DNA of 64,000 nt from CAZFDT01 sp964518335. GTDB taxonomy: Bacteria > Planctomycetota > Phycisphaerae > Phycisphaerales > Phycisphaeraceae. Within the stretch, counting starts at the first letter, position 1. Each line of letters begins with the position of its first letter. The notes below the pieces were generated by a model. It was given only the letters and a program-made list of their open reading frames with translations, ran no database searches and was not told the origin of the DNA. Below, in pieces: positions 17,890-26,840 of this stretch. The position numbers and the translations under genes were made by a program. The stretch covers positions 7,683-71,682 of the forward strand of contig CAZFDT010000021.1 in assembly GCA_964518335.1 (NCBI GenBank), given 5' to 3'.

Positions 17890-18408
17890 ATGGGTGACGC
17901 CAACGCCGACCATGACGTGATCGCGGCGATGTTTGACGCTGTAGCGATGTTCGAGGAATTGGGCATCGGCTACGCACTGGCGGGATGCTTGGCGGCGGGG
18001 CACTACGGACGGGCCCGAATTACTGAAGACGCCGACTTCATCGCGGTAAGCGAGCACGAGCAGGACCTGGCTGCGCATCCGGACGCGATGCGCAAGCATC
18101 GTTTCGACCCGTCGTACACCTGGAAGTTCCATCACGACAGCGGTGCCCAGATCGACCTGTGGAAAGACGAGCATGTGGACGGGATCGTAAGCCGGGCGCG
18201 GCCGATGGCGATCGCCGGCCGCGTGGTCATGACCGCCGAGCCGCACGACCTGATCGCCATGAAACTGCGGGCCAATCGCCTTCGGGACGACGGCGACATT
18301 GGAGAAATCCTCGCCCACGCAAGCATCGATGACGCCACGATTCGCCGGCGGGTCACCGCTGAGCAGTACGAGCACTACCTGCAAATCAAACGCCGAGCGG
18401 GGCGGTAA
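17890..18408 (+). CDS. Nucleotidyltransferase-fold protein
   Basis: A small protein (172 aa from ATG 17890). LAGCLAAGHYGRARITEDADF resembles the polymerase-beta-type nucleotidyltransferase core (usually hG[GS]...D-x-D), but with Cys in place of Ser. QIDLWKDE supplies a third acidic site, and EPHDLIAMKLRANRLRDDGDI is typical of the C-terminal part of AbiEii/DUF6036-like proteins. Relatives occur both as toxins of toxin-antitoxin or phage-defence pairs and as tRNA- or antibiotic-modifying enzymes; no partner gene is adjacent. The start is uncertain: the frame is open from 17794, and no strong ribosome-binding site marks either choice. Confidence 0.7.
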   Translation: MGDANADHDVIAAMFDAVAMFEELGIGYALAGCLAAGHYGRARITEDADFIAVSEHEQDLAAHPDAMRKHRFDPSYTWKFHHDSGAQIDLWKDEHVDGIVSRARPMAIAGRVVMTAEPHDLIAMKLRANRLRDDGDIGEILAHASIDDATIRRRVTAEQYEHYLQIKRRAGR

Positions 18409-18453
18409 ACTATCGCTGTCCTGCGCGATCCAACTCACCCCGGAGCAACCACC

Positions 18454-19992
18454 ATGCCTGACGCGACCAACGACATCGGACTCATCGGCCTGGCCGTGAT
18501 GGGCCAGAACCTCGCCCTGAACATGGCCGACCACGGCTTCCACGTGGCGGTTTACAACCGCACCACGGCCACGATGGAAGAGTTCATGAAGAAGGTGCAG
18601 GCCCAGGAGCCGTCGGCGTCGCGGATGCACGGCTACGCCGACCTGCGTGACTTCGTCGCCTCGATCAAGCGCCCCCGGAAAGCGGTGATTATGGTCAAGG
18701 CCGGCGCCGGCACCGACGCCGTCATCGATCAGCTCGCGGCCCTCTTCGAGCCGGGCGACATCATCATCGACGGCGGCAACGCCTACTGGATCGACACGAT
18801 CCGCCGCGAGAAGGCGTGCAAGGACAAGGGCCTGCTGTTCGTCGGCAGCGGCGTATCGGGCGGCGAGCTTGGCGCCCGCTTCGGCCCGTCGCTCATGCCC
18901 GGCGGCGACGCCCAGGCGTGGAATAGCCTCAAGCCCATCTGGGAAGCCATCGCCGCCAAGGTCGATCCCAAGACCGGCAAGCCCTACGAGAACTACCAGG
19001 CCGGCGTGCCCATCACCGAAGGCGAGCCCTGCACCGCCCACATCGGCGCCGACGGCGCGGGCCACTACGTCAAGATGGTCCACAACGGCATCGAGTACAT
19101 CGACATGCAGCTCATCTGCGAAGCCTACCAGCTCATGAAAACGCTGCTGGGCATGAAGCCCGACGAGATGAGCAAGGTCTTCGGCGAGTGGAACGCCGGC
19201 GACCTCGACAGCTTCCTCATTCAGATCACCACCGACATCCTGCAGCAGCGTGACCCGGCCTATCCGAAGAAGAAGGGCAAGTTCCTCGTCGATGCCGTGC
19301 TCGACACTGCCGGACAGAAGGGTACGGGTAAGTGGACCAGCACCAGCGCATTGGACCTGGGCATTCCCGCCAACGCGATCGCCGAGGCGGTGTTCGCCCG
19401 CTGCCTCTCGGCGCTGAAGGACGAGCGCGTCGCCGCCAGCAAGGTGATTAAGGGCCCCAAGGCCAAGGCCAGGGGCGGCAAGAAGAAGCTCATCGCCGCC
19501 ATCCGCGACGCCCTGTATTGCTCGAAGATCTGCGCCTACGCCCAGGGCTTCCAGCTCATGGCCGAGGCCCAGAACGAATACAACTGGAAGCTCGACTTCG
19601 GCACCATCGCCCGCATCTTCCGCGGCGGGTGCATCATCCGCGCCCGCTTCCTGCAGAAGATCACCGACGCCTACACGAACGACCCGGGCCTGAAGAACCT
19701 CATGCTCGACCCCTACTTCAAGAAAGCGCTGCACGGCGGGCAAGCGAACTGGCGCAAGGTCGTGGCACTTGCCGCCGAGCACGGCATCCCCTGCCCGGCG
19801 TTCATGAGCGCCCTGTCGTACTTCGACGGCTACCGCACCGCCGTCCTCCCCGCCAACCTCCTCCAGGCCCAGCGCGACTACTTCGGCGCCCACACCTACG
19901 AACGCACCGACCAGCCGCGAGGCAAATTCTTCCACGTGGACTGGCCCGATCCCAAACGTCCGCAACTCGAGACCAGCGGCGGGGGGCACTGA
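18454..19992 (+). CDS. gnd: 6-phosphogluconate dehydrogenase, decarboxylating
   Basis: Oxidative pentose phosphate pathway enzyme that converts 6-phosphogluconate to ribulose 5-phosphate, CO2 and NADPH. The 512-aa product has the Rossmann motif GLAVMGQNLALNMADHG, NRTTATMEEF, GSGVSGGELGARFGPSLMPGG, and the catalytic Lys/His/Asn segment HYVKMVHNGIEY. The C-terminal all-helical dimer domain ends with SALSYFDGYR and ANLLQAQRDYFGAHTYER...GKFFH, as in the long (about 470-residue) form. GGAG precedes the ATG. No zwf or devB homologue is adjacent. Confidence 0.96.
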   Translation: MPDATNDIGLIGLAVMGQNLALNMADHGFHVAVYNRTTATMEEFMKKVQAQEPSASRMHGYADLRDFVASIKRPRKAVIMVKAGAGTDAVIDQLAALFEPGDIIIDGGNAYWIDTIRREKACKDKGLLFVGSGVSGGELGARFGPSLMPGGDAQAWNSLKPIWEAIAAKVDPKTGKPYENYQAGVPITEGEPCTAHIGADGAGHYVKMVHNGIEYIDMQLICEAYQLMKTLLGMKPDEMSKVFGEWNAGDLDSFLIQITTDILQQRDPAYPKKKGKFLVDAVLDTAGQKGTGKWTSTSALDLGIPANAIAEAVFARCLSALKDERVAASKVIKGPKAKARGGKKKLIAAIRDALYCSKICAYAQGFQLMAEAQNEYNWKLDFGTIARIFRGGCIIRARFLQKITDAYTNDPGLKNLMLDPYFKKALHGGQANWRKVVALAAEHGIPCPAFMSALSYFDGYRTAVLPANLLQAQRDYFGAHTYERTDQPRGKFFHVDWPDPKRPQLETSGGGH

Positions 19993-20032
19993 CGCCCAAC
20001 GCGCCGCGAGGTGCGGTGGCTGACGAACGCGA

Positions 20033-21649
20033 TCACGTCGCGCCGTGCGGACCGATGCCGCCGTCGTCGATCCAGCGATAGGACTTGTCGCCGTCGTCGC
20101 CGCGCCATTGCGTGGGGCAGGTGGTGAGCATGGCATCGACGGGTCGGGCGCGGACCCCGCCGCGCGCCGCCATCGCGCAGGCGTCGCGCAGGTCGCGCCG
20201 CGCCATCGCCATGGCGTCGGGGTCGATGCTCAGGAACAGCGGCGTGCCCGAGCGGGCCACCACGTCCAGCCACTGGCGGTTGAGCGACCAGGGGATGTCG
20301 CCGGTGACGCCGATGCAGTCGGCGTCCATGGCGAAGAACGTGTCGTGCTGGGGCAGGCGCATCGCCAGGGTGTTGACGCCCATGAGCCGGGTGCGTTCCC
20401 ATTCGCGTCCGCTGGTGTCGTCGCCGCCGCGCTGCAGCTCGAACAGTCCGGCCGACAGGTGGTTGATGGTGTTGCAGCCCAGCACGAGCGCGCCGCCGGC
20501 GCTGTGGCGGATGGTCCGGTGCAGCGCGAGGATGATCTCGGCGGTGGTGTGCGTCGCGTCGGCGAAGCGCCAGCCGGGGTGGGTCAACTCCGACCCCATG
20601 TCCTTGCCCCATCGGCCCAGCACGTCGCACGCCGAAAAATCGTGCTTGATCATCTCGTAGCCCCAGTCCACCAGCCGGGTGCAGTCGGTGCGGATCGTTT
20701 CGAGCACCTCGGGCATGCTCGGGTCGAGGATCGGTCGCCGCGCCCCGGGGTCCAGCGCCCGATCCGAGGGCAGACACAAGCGGGGGTCCACGTTCGGCGC
20801 GGCGGCGAGCGGTCGCCACCAGATGCCCGGCCGCACGCGCATCTGACGCATCCCCGCCGCCAGGCCCGGCATGTCCGGGTGACGATCGTTGCCCCGGTCC
20901 CACGGGCCGCCCGCCGCACCGTCCTTCGTCGGATCGGCCGCGCCAGGCTGCCAACCCGAGTCCACGACGAAGAACGGCCGCACCTTCTCATCACCGGCCA
21001 ACTCGGCGATCCGCCCCGCATCATCGAGCAACGACTGATGGCTGCTGTGACCGTAGGCGTAGTACCAGTTGTTGCCGCCGTACACCGGCTCGGCGGGCAG
21101 CAGCGGCTTGGGACACATGCGCCGGCACAGGGCGGCGGCGGCATCGAGCCACGACTCGCCCTCCGCGCCGCGGTGCGTCACCACCCGCGCCGCCGCCAGC
21201 GTGCGCTCGCCCAGTTGCACGCCCACGCCCCCGCAGCGCACGTCCAGCCACAGACTCGCCCCCTGGGCATCGACGCGCCACCAGCAGAACGCCGCCGGGC
21301 CGGTCTGCACGCCCAGGCCGTGCGTCACTTGCCCGTCGTGCAGCAGCGCGTACCACGGCAGCACGCGCTGCGGCTGCAGCCCGCACCACGCCAGATCGCC
21401 GTAGCCGCGCTCCCAGTGGTCGCCCATCACGCGCCACGCCCCGGGCAGTTCGCCGTTCCAGCGCAGGTGGATGCGCTGCACGCCCACGCGCGGCGCGGTG
21501 ATGCTCACGTCCAGCGCGTCACCGGCGATGGCGCAGTGGACCTCGACGCCTGCCGCGCTGGCGAGGGCGCCGCGCACCTCCGCCCGTGCGTGGGTGTCAT
21601 CGGTGAAGACCTGCACTGCATCGGGCGCGCGAAGGAGGTGTAGCGTCAT
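20033..21649 (-). CDS. GH36/clan-D-like glycoside hydrolase (alpha-galactosidase-like)
   Basis: A 538-aa protein without an obvious signal peptide. An N-terminal beta domain (about residues 1-165) is followed by a TIM-barrel-like catalytic region: NNWYYAYGHSSHQSLLDDA, FFVVDSGWQPG, RPGIWWRPL, then YEMIKHDFSACD with the likely nucleophile Asp in the K-x-D-F position, and LGCNTINHLSAGLFELQRGGDD toward the acid/base. These resemble GH36/GH27 alpha-galactosidase and related planctomycete enzymes. The substrate cannot be read from sequence. It converges on gnd and shares the strand with dxs upstream. Confidence 0.72.
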   Translation of the reverse strand: MTLHLLRAPDAVQVFTDDTHARAEVRGALASAAGVEVHCAIAGDALDVSITAPRVGVQRIHLRWNGELPGAWRVMGDHWERGYGDLAWCGLQPQRVLPWYALLHDGQVTHGLGVQTGPAAFCWWRVDAQGASLWLDVRCGGVGVQLGERTLAAARVVTHRGAEGESWLDAAAALCRRMCPKPLLPAEPVYGGNNWYYAYGHSSHQSLLDDAGRIAELAGDEKVRPFFVVDSGWQPGAADPTKDGAAGGPWDRGNDRHPDMPGLAAGMRQMRVRPGIWWRPLAAAPNVDPRLCLPSDRALDPGARRPILDPSMPEVLETIRTDCTRLVDWGYEMIKHDFSACDVLGRWGKDMGSELTHPGWRFADATHTTAEIILALHRTIRHSAGGALVLGCNTINHLSAGLFELQRGGDDTSGREWERTRLMGVNTLAMRLPQHDTFFAMDADCIGVTGDIPWSLNRQWLDVVARSGTPLFLSIDPDAMAMARRDLRDACAMAARGGVRARPVDAMLTTCPTQWRGDDGDKSYRWIDDGGIGPHGAT

Positions 21650-21687
21650 GCCCCCATGTTAGTGGGTGAATGCGGCATGCGGTTCAC

Positions 21688-21745
21688 GCCGGGGCTGAGT
21701 CCTCGAAACCCCGGCCACGGACCTTCGCCAGGCCTCAGGTCCGGC
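21688..21745. repeat. Dispersed palindromic repeat, copy E
   Basis: The ends GCCGGGGCTGAG and CCTCAGGTCCGGC form an imperfect inverted repeat, with GAAACCCCGG and ACCTTCGCC inside. It lies between the glycosidase start and the dxs stop, and it resembles 38403-38475. Confidence 0.7.
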
Positions 21746-21756
21746 GTGAGGGTGGG

Positions 21757-23727
21757 TCACGACTTGAGGATCGATTCGGGTCGGACCTTGACGGTGACTT
21801 CGAGTTCGGCGCCGTCGCCGCCGTTGAGGATAGCGCGGACCTTGCGGGCGATGCCCGCCGGATCGAGTCCGACCTCGGCGAGCTGATTCTTGCGGGTGTC
21901 CTGGTGGATCCACTTCATGGGCATGCCCAGGCGGTGGATGCGCTGGGTGGGCAGGCCCAGGTCGTGGGCCGCCTCGAGCACCGCGCTGCCGAACCCGCCG
22001 GCGAGGAAGTGGTCCTCGACCGTGAGCACCGGCGTGTCGCGCTCGATGAGCGAGCGCACCAGCGCGATATCGACGGGCTTGGCGAAGCGCGCGTCGTAGA
22101 TGGCGACGCGGTAGCCCTGCGGCTCGAGCTCCTTTCTCACCGCGGCCAGCGACTCGTACACCATCGTGCCGTAGGCCAGGATCGCCACGTCGGCGTCGGC
22201 GTCGGAGGCGGTCCGGTAGATCAGGTTGGCCTTGCCCAACTCGAAGGGCGGGCAGTCGTCGTCGCTCTGCAGCGGCGGGGTGGCCACGTTGTCGCGCGGA
22301 TAGCGGATGAAGCTCGCCCCGGCGTCGTAGCGGCGCATGAACTCCAGTCCCGCCTTGAGCGTCGGCTCGTCGCAGCACGCCAGCAGCACCGCGTCGGGGA
22401 ACAGGCGGAACATGCTGATGTCGATGAATCCGTGGTGCACCGCGCCGTCGCCGCCGACGAACCCGGCCCGGTCCATGCACACGCGCACGGGCAGGCCCTG
22501 CAGCGACACCTCCTGAAACACCTGGTCCAGCGCCCGCTGGCTGAACGTCGAGTACACGGCGAAGAACGGCTTGATGCCGCTCTTGGCCATGCCGGCGCAC
22601 ATGTCCATGGCGTGGCTTTCGCAGATGCCCGTGTCGATCGTCCGCTCGGGGAACATCGGCATGACCTTGGCCAGGCCCGTGCCGTCGGGCATGGCGGCGG
22701 TGACGGCGACCACCTTGTCGTCGCGCTTCATGATGTCGATCATCGCGTCGGTGTAGGCCGCCGTGAACGATCGGCCGGACTTGTGCAGCTCGACGCGACA
22801 GCCCTCGACGGTGAACGCGCTGGGGCTGTGGAACTTGGTCGCGTCGCCCTCGGCGAAGTCGAAGCCCTTGCCCTTGACCGTCTTGACGTGCAGCAGCACG
22901 GGGCGATCGAAATCCTTGACCTCGTTGAAGATGTCGATGAGCGTGGGCAGGTCGTGGCCGTCGAACGGGCCGAGGCAGACGAGTCCGAAGTGCTCGAAAC
23001 CGTGCCCGGTGGTGATCGCGGCCTTGAGCATCTCGCCGCCGCGGTGGTAGAGGTCTTCGAGCATCGGCCCGCCGGGGATGCGCTTGAGCACCTCGTGGGC
23101 GCGGCTCTTGATGTCGGCATAGGTCGGGCTGACGCGCACGCGGTCGAAATACTGCGCCAGGGCGCCCTGCGGCTTGGCGATGCTCATGCCGTTGTCGTTG
23201 AGCACCACGAGAAACTGCCGCTTGAGCGTACCGGCATTGTTGAGACCTTCCAGCGCCACGCCGTTGACGATCGAGGCGTCGCCCACGATCGCCGCCACGC
23301 GCCGCTGCCCCTGATCGACAAGGCTGTCGCCCCGCGCCATGCCCACCGCCGTGCTGATCGCCGTGCCCGCGTGGCCCACACTGAACAGGTCGTAGGGCGA
23401 CTCGCGCGGCTCGGGAAAGCCCGCCATCCCGTCGCGCGTCCGCAGCTTGCCCAGGAGCCCCAGCCGCCCGGTCAGCAGCTTGTGCGGGTAGCACTGGTGC
23501 CCCACGTCGAACAGCAGCCGGTCCGTGGCGAAGTCGAACACGTAATGCAGGGCGATGGTCAGCTCGACGACGCCCAGGTTCGGCGCCAGGTGGCCCCCGG
23601 TCTTGGAGACCTGGTCGCAGATGGCCTGGCGGATCTCCCCTGCCAGTTGCGGAAGCTGATCGATCGTGAGCTTCTTGAGGTCGGCCGGGCCGTGGATGTG
23701 GGACAAAAGCGTGTCGGGCATCGTCAT
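21757..23727 (-). CDS. dxs: 1-deoxy-D-xylulose-5-phosphate synthase
   Basis: First step of the MEP isoprenoid pathway: pyruvate plus glyceraldehyde 3-phosphate to DXP, using thiamine diphosphate. The 656-aa product has GHQCYPHKLLTGR, the ThDP/Mg motif VGDASIVNG...NAGTLKRQFLVVLNDNGMSI, the transketolase pyrimidine-binding domain with DRAGFVGGDGAVHHGFID, and the C-terminal VEDHFLAGGFGSAVLE domain. Two starts six bases apart (23727, 23721) are possible; AAGGA favours the second by spacing. ispA lies immediately upstream on the same strand, and dxs has its own promoter. Confidence 0.96.
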   Translation of the reverse strand: MTMPDTLLSHIHGPADLKKLTIDQLPQLAGEIRQAICDQVSKTGGHLAPNLGVVELTIALHYVFDFATDRLLFDVGHQCYPHKLLTGRLGLLGKLRTRDGMAGFPEPRESPYDLFSVGHAGTAISTAVGMARGDSLVDQGQRRVAAIVGDASIVNGVALEGLNNAGTLKRQFLVVLNDNGMSIAKPQGALAQYFDRVRVSPTYADIKSRAHEVLKRIPGGPMLEDLYHRGGEMLKAAITTGHGFEHFGLVCLGPFDGHDLPTLIDIFNEVKDFDRPVLLHVKTVKGKGFDFAEGDATKFHSPSAFTVEGCRVELHKSGRSFTAAYTDAMIDIMKRDDKVVAVTAAMPDGTGLAKVMPMFPERTIDTGICESHAMDMCAGMAKSGIKPFFAVYSTFSQRALDQVFQEVSLQGLPVRVCMDRAGFVGGDGAVHHGFIDISMFRLFPDAVLLACCDEPTLKAGLEFMRRYDAGASFIRYPRDNVATPPLQSDDDCPPFELGKANLIYRTASDADADVAILAYGTMVYESLAAVRKELEPQGYRVAIYDARFAKPVDIALVRSLIERDTPVLTVEDHFLAGGFGSAVLEAAHDLGLPTQRIHRLGMPMKWIHQDTRKNQLAEVGLDPAGIARKVRAILNGGDGAELEVTVKVRPESILKS

Positions 23728-23898
23728 TGAGTCCTTACAGGCGTCGCACGGTCGCGACGATGGGCCTACAGCCCAGTCGTCGTGTGCATCCAGCGGGCTG
23801 CCTTGCCCTTGCTCTCGCCACTGCGACGCACAGGTTGCCGGCTCATCCGGATCATGATCGGTCGTCTCCCCCCACGGTCAGGTGGGGCTATGCTGCAC

Positions 23899-23927
23899 AT
23901 CATATGTCGGCATCGCCCTGATGTCAG
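23899..23927 (-). promoter_or_regulatory. Probable dxs promoter with structured 5' leader
   Basis: On the - strand: CTGACA (23927-23922), 17-nt spacer, TATGAT (23904-23899). The leader to dxs is about 165 nt and includes a hairpin at about 23755-23781 (TGGGC/GCCCA flanked by CGACGA/TCGTCG). Confidence 0.65.
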
Positions 23928-23978
23928 CGTCCAGTTATTTTCCCCCCGCCCGGAACCCCAAACCACCGAGCCCTGCCG

Positions 23979-24878
23979 TCACTTGGTCCGCACGGCCATG
24001 TAGGCACACAACTCGCGTAACGGCTCGGCGGAGTCGCCCAGGGGCGCCAGGGCGGCGATGGCCTCGCGGTGCAGGCGGTCGATCTCGGCACGGCTGGCGT
24101 CCAGGCCGATCAGGGCGGGGTAGGTCAGTTTGTTCTGCCGGGCGTCTTTGCCGGCGGTCTTGCCCAGTTGCTCGGTGGACTGCGTCACGTCCAGCACGTC
24201 ATCGACGACCTGGAACATGAGGCCGATCGCCTCGGCGTGACGGGTGATGGCGTCGAGTTGCGCTGCGGTGGCCTGGCCGGCGATCGCGCCCATGCGGCAG
24301 GCGCAGCGGATCAGGGCGCCGGTCTTGTTGCGGTGAATTGTGCGCAGGCGGTCCATCGCCGGCATGTCGGCGGGAAAGTCGGGCAGCGTGTCGTACACCT
24401 GCCCGGCGATCATGTCCGTGGTGGCGGTCGCCAGCTCGCGCGCGATGGCGGTGGCAGCCTCTGCGGGGGCGTGGCCGAGGATCGCCTCGAAGGCCAGGCT
24501 GGTCAGTCCGTCACCGGCGAGAATGGCCATGGCCTCGCTCGTGGCGCGGTGCAGCGTGGGTCGGCCGCGGCGCAGATCGTCGTTGTCCATCGCCGGCAGG
24601 TCGTCGTGGACGAGGCTGAAGGCGTGGATCATCTCGATCGCCGCCGCCCCCGGCAGGGCATGTTCGACCTCGCCGCCCACCGCCTCACACGCCCGCACGA
24701 CCAGGATCGGCCGCAGCCGCTTGCCTCCGCCCAGGAGCGCATACTTCATCGCCTCCCGCAGGTTCCGCGGCAGCGGCCGATCGTCGAGAAATCGATCCAT
24801 CCACGCCTCGACCGCCCGCGCCGGCTGCAGCATGGCCTGCACATCAAACGCCCGCGTCGTCGGCTCCACCTGCGTCAT
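23979..24878 (-). CDS. ispA: Polyprenyl diphosphate synthase (FPP/GGPP type)
   Basis: Trans-prenyltransferase of 299 aa that condenses IPP with allylic diphosphates. It has the first Asp-rich motif in VHDDLPAMDNDDLRRGRPT, the second in FQVVDDVLDVTQ, plus GGGKRLRPIL and GKTAGKDARQNKLTYP. The four-residue insertion in the first motif (DDxxxxD) is typical of bacterial IspA-like FPP/GGPP synthases. The frame stays open for over 2.9 kb upstream, antisense to neighbouring genes, but the family match starts at ATG 24878. A perfect TATAAT ends 6 nt before that ATG. dxs follows on the same strand, forming an isoprenoid cluster. Confidence 0.95.
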   Translation of the reverse strand: MTQVEPTTRAFDVQAMLQPARAVEAWMDRFLDDRPLPRNLREAMKYALLGGGKRLRPILVVRACEAVGGEVEHALPGAAAIEMIHAFSLVHDDLPAMDNDDLRRGRPTLHRATSEAMAILAGDGLTSLAFEAILGHAPAEAATAIARELATATTDMIAGQVYDTLPDFPADMPAMDRLRTIHRNKTGALIRCACRMGAIAGQATAAQLDAITRHAEAIGLMFQVVDDVLDVTQSTEQLGKTAGKDARQNKLTYPALIGLDASRAEIDRLHREAIAALAPLGDSAEPLRELCAYMAVRTK

Positions 24879-24884
24879 GGCGCG

Positions 24885-24890
24885 ATTATA
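24885..24890 (-). promoter_or_regulatory. Perfect -10 box abutting the ispA start
   Basis: TATAAT on the - strand (24890-24885), followed by CGCGCC and then the ATG. Transcription would begin at or next to the A of ATG, so the mRNA should be leaderless. The -35 region is weak and no Shine-Dalgarno sequence is present. Confidence 0.6.
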
Positions 24891-24931
24891 ACCGGCCGCG
24901 CATCGCCGGCTCGATCCGCCATACGAGGGCG

Positions 24932-26719
24932 TCACGACGGATCGCTGAAGGGGTCGTGGTCGTGGATGCGGCCGGCGGTGTCGAGGGTGTCGTCGTCGCG
25001 CTCCGGACCGATGTGCAGCAGCAGCCACTGGTCCGGCTCCTCGTCGCTGCGGTATTCGCGGCCGGTGGGAGAAGAGGCCAGGGCGCGGGCCCGGTCGGCG
25101 AAGCGGTCGATGACGGCCTGCCAGTTGGAGCGGGAGGTCAGGAGGATCGCACCGTGTTCGGTCAACTCCAGCGCGTGTTCGGGATCGGGCTGGACGCGGC
25201 CGAGCATGGCCTGCATGGGCACGCGGCCGGGGTTGTACACCACGACAGGGGCGTCGTGGCGTTGCGCGAGTGCGTCGGCGAGCTCGACCATGCCCAGCAG
25301 GCGGTCGCCGGCGCGGAACACGGCCGTGCGACTGGTGGCCAGTTGGTGCAGGCTGATGATGGCGGTCAGCGCGAACGCGGTGGCCAGGGCGGCGGGGACG
25401 TAGCGGCGACGGTGGGTCCAGGCCAGCGCCGCCACCGCCGTGCCCAGGCAGATTGCTGCACTGAGCCACATCAGCAGCGCGTACCCGCGGCCGACGGTCA
25501 CGCTCACGCCGTCGGCCGCGAAGGTCAATGGCTGCGGCGCACGGTGAACCATCGGACCAACCACGGCCAGCACGATGGCGACGAGGGCCATCGCGCCCAT
25601 CACGAGATGAACGACTACGCGGCCGGGGCCCCGGCGTCGCTGCGCCAGCAGGACCATCGCCGCCGCGCCCGCCGCCGCGATGGGATACGCCGGCAGCAGA
25701 TAGTCCGCCCGCAACCCGCGCGACAGCATGAAGAGCCCGACGATCACCCCCACGCACGGCACAGTCCACGCCACACGATCCACTTCCTGCGGCTCGGCGC
25801 CGGGGCGGCGCCACTGCATCAGCGCGGCGGTGGTCAACAGCAGCAGGCTCCATGGCGCAAAACGCGCCAGAAAGTAACCCGGCCCAGCCAGCCGCGGCGT
25901 GCTGCGCGACGCCCCGCTGCCCGTGCCGGTGATGCGGTCGTACACCTCGTAGCGCATCACCTCGACGTAGTCGGGATGACTCATCAACGTGGGCGTGAGC
26001 CAGGCCAGCAGCAGCGCGACCGCTGCCGTCAGCCCCGCCGCGTGCCCGCGCCAGCCGAAACGCCGCCAGGCCCCGTCCCACAGCACCGCCAGCGCGAGCC
26101 ACACCGCAGGGATCAGGCCCGGCGGCCCTTTGGTCAACATCCCCGCAGCCACCGCCAGCCACAACCCCGCCACCGCCAGCGCCTCGCGGCCGCTGGGCCG
26201 TCGCATCGCATCGCGCCAGCGCGGCCGCAGCCATTGCACGCACCAGATGCCCGACACAATCCACAACGCCAGCAGCATGTCCGGCCGCGCCACGTACATC
26301 AGCTTGAACGCCGCCGCGTTGGCGACCCAGAACGTCACCGCCAACCACCCGCCCGTCACGCCCAGCCCCCGCCTCGCCAGATCGAACGTCAACGCCGTCA
26401 CCAGCACGAACGCCGCCAGACTCGGCAGCTTGAACGACCACTCCGACATCGCCCCCGTCGCCTTGACGCCCAACGCGCCCAGCCACGGATACATCGGCGG
26501 CTTGCTCGCCAGACGACCCGTCGAGTCCTGCTGCATCAGCCACGACCCGTTGGACGCGATGTCCACGATGTGGTCGATCGGCGCCGGCTGAGCGTATTCC
26601 TCGATATCGCTGGGCCCGGCTATCCGCGCCACCATCGCCAGCAGCAGCAACCCAACCGCCGCCACGCCCAGGTGCCACGACCCGCCGCTCCCCCCTGCGG
26701 TATCCATGCCATGTTTCAT
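24932..26719 (-). CDS. Membrane glycosyltransferase, ArnT/PMT-like (GT39/GT83)
   Basis: A multi-pass integral membrane protein of 595 aa from ATG 26719 (upstream in-frame alternative at 26770). It has about 11-13 transmembrane helices, an early acidic luminal pattern (SDIEEYAQP...), DSTGRLASKPPMYPWLG, and a C-terminal soluble tail. This fits C-type glycosyltransferases that move sugars from polyprenyl-phosphate carriers onto lipids or proteins outside the membrane. The downstream neighbours ispA and dxs supply polyprenyl precursors, a suggestive association. The acceptor is unknown. Confidence 0.8.
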   Translation of the reverse strand: MKHGMDTAGGSGGSWHLGVAAVGLLLLAMVARIAGPSDIEEYAQPAPIDHIVDIASNGSWLMQQDSTGRLASKPPMYPWLGALGVKATGAMSEWSFKLPSLAAFVLVTALTFDLARRGLGVTGGWLAVTFWVANAAAFKLMYVARPDMLLALWIVSGIWCVQWLRPRWRDAMRRPSGREALAVAGLWLAVAAGMLTKGPPGLIPAVWLALAVLWDGAWRRFGWRGHAAGLTAAVALLLAWLTPTLMSHPDYVEVMRYEVYDRITGTGSGASRSTPRLAGPGYFLARFAPWSLLLLTTAALMQWRRPGAEPQEVDRVAWTVPCVGVIVGLFMLSRGLRADYLLPAYPIAAAGAAAMVLLAQRRRGPGRVVVHLVMGAMALVAIVLAVVGPMVHRAPQPLTFAADGVSVTVGRGYALLMWLSAAICLGTAVAALAWTHRRRYVPAALATAFALTAIISLHQLATSRTAVFRAGDRLLGMVELADALAQRHDAPVVVYNPGRVPMQAMLGRVQPDPEHALELTEHGAILLTSRSNWQAVIDRFADRARALASSPTGREYRSDEEPDQWLLLHIGPERDDDTLDTAGRIHDHDPFSDPS

Positions 26720-26840
26720 GATTCGAGCCGCTCCGTGCGTTGCAGGCCTCGCGCGCCAACGCCTCATCATAACCGCATTCCGCGCGTGCCGTCATGGACG
26801 CCATGGTGTATCCTTGCGGCGGGGGGCGAGGTGAAGAGCT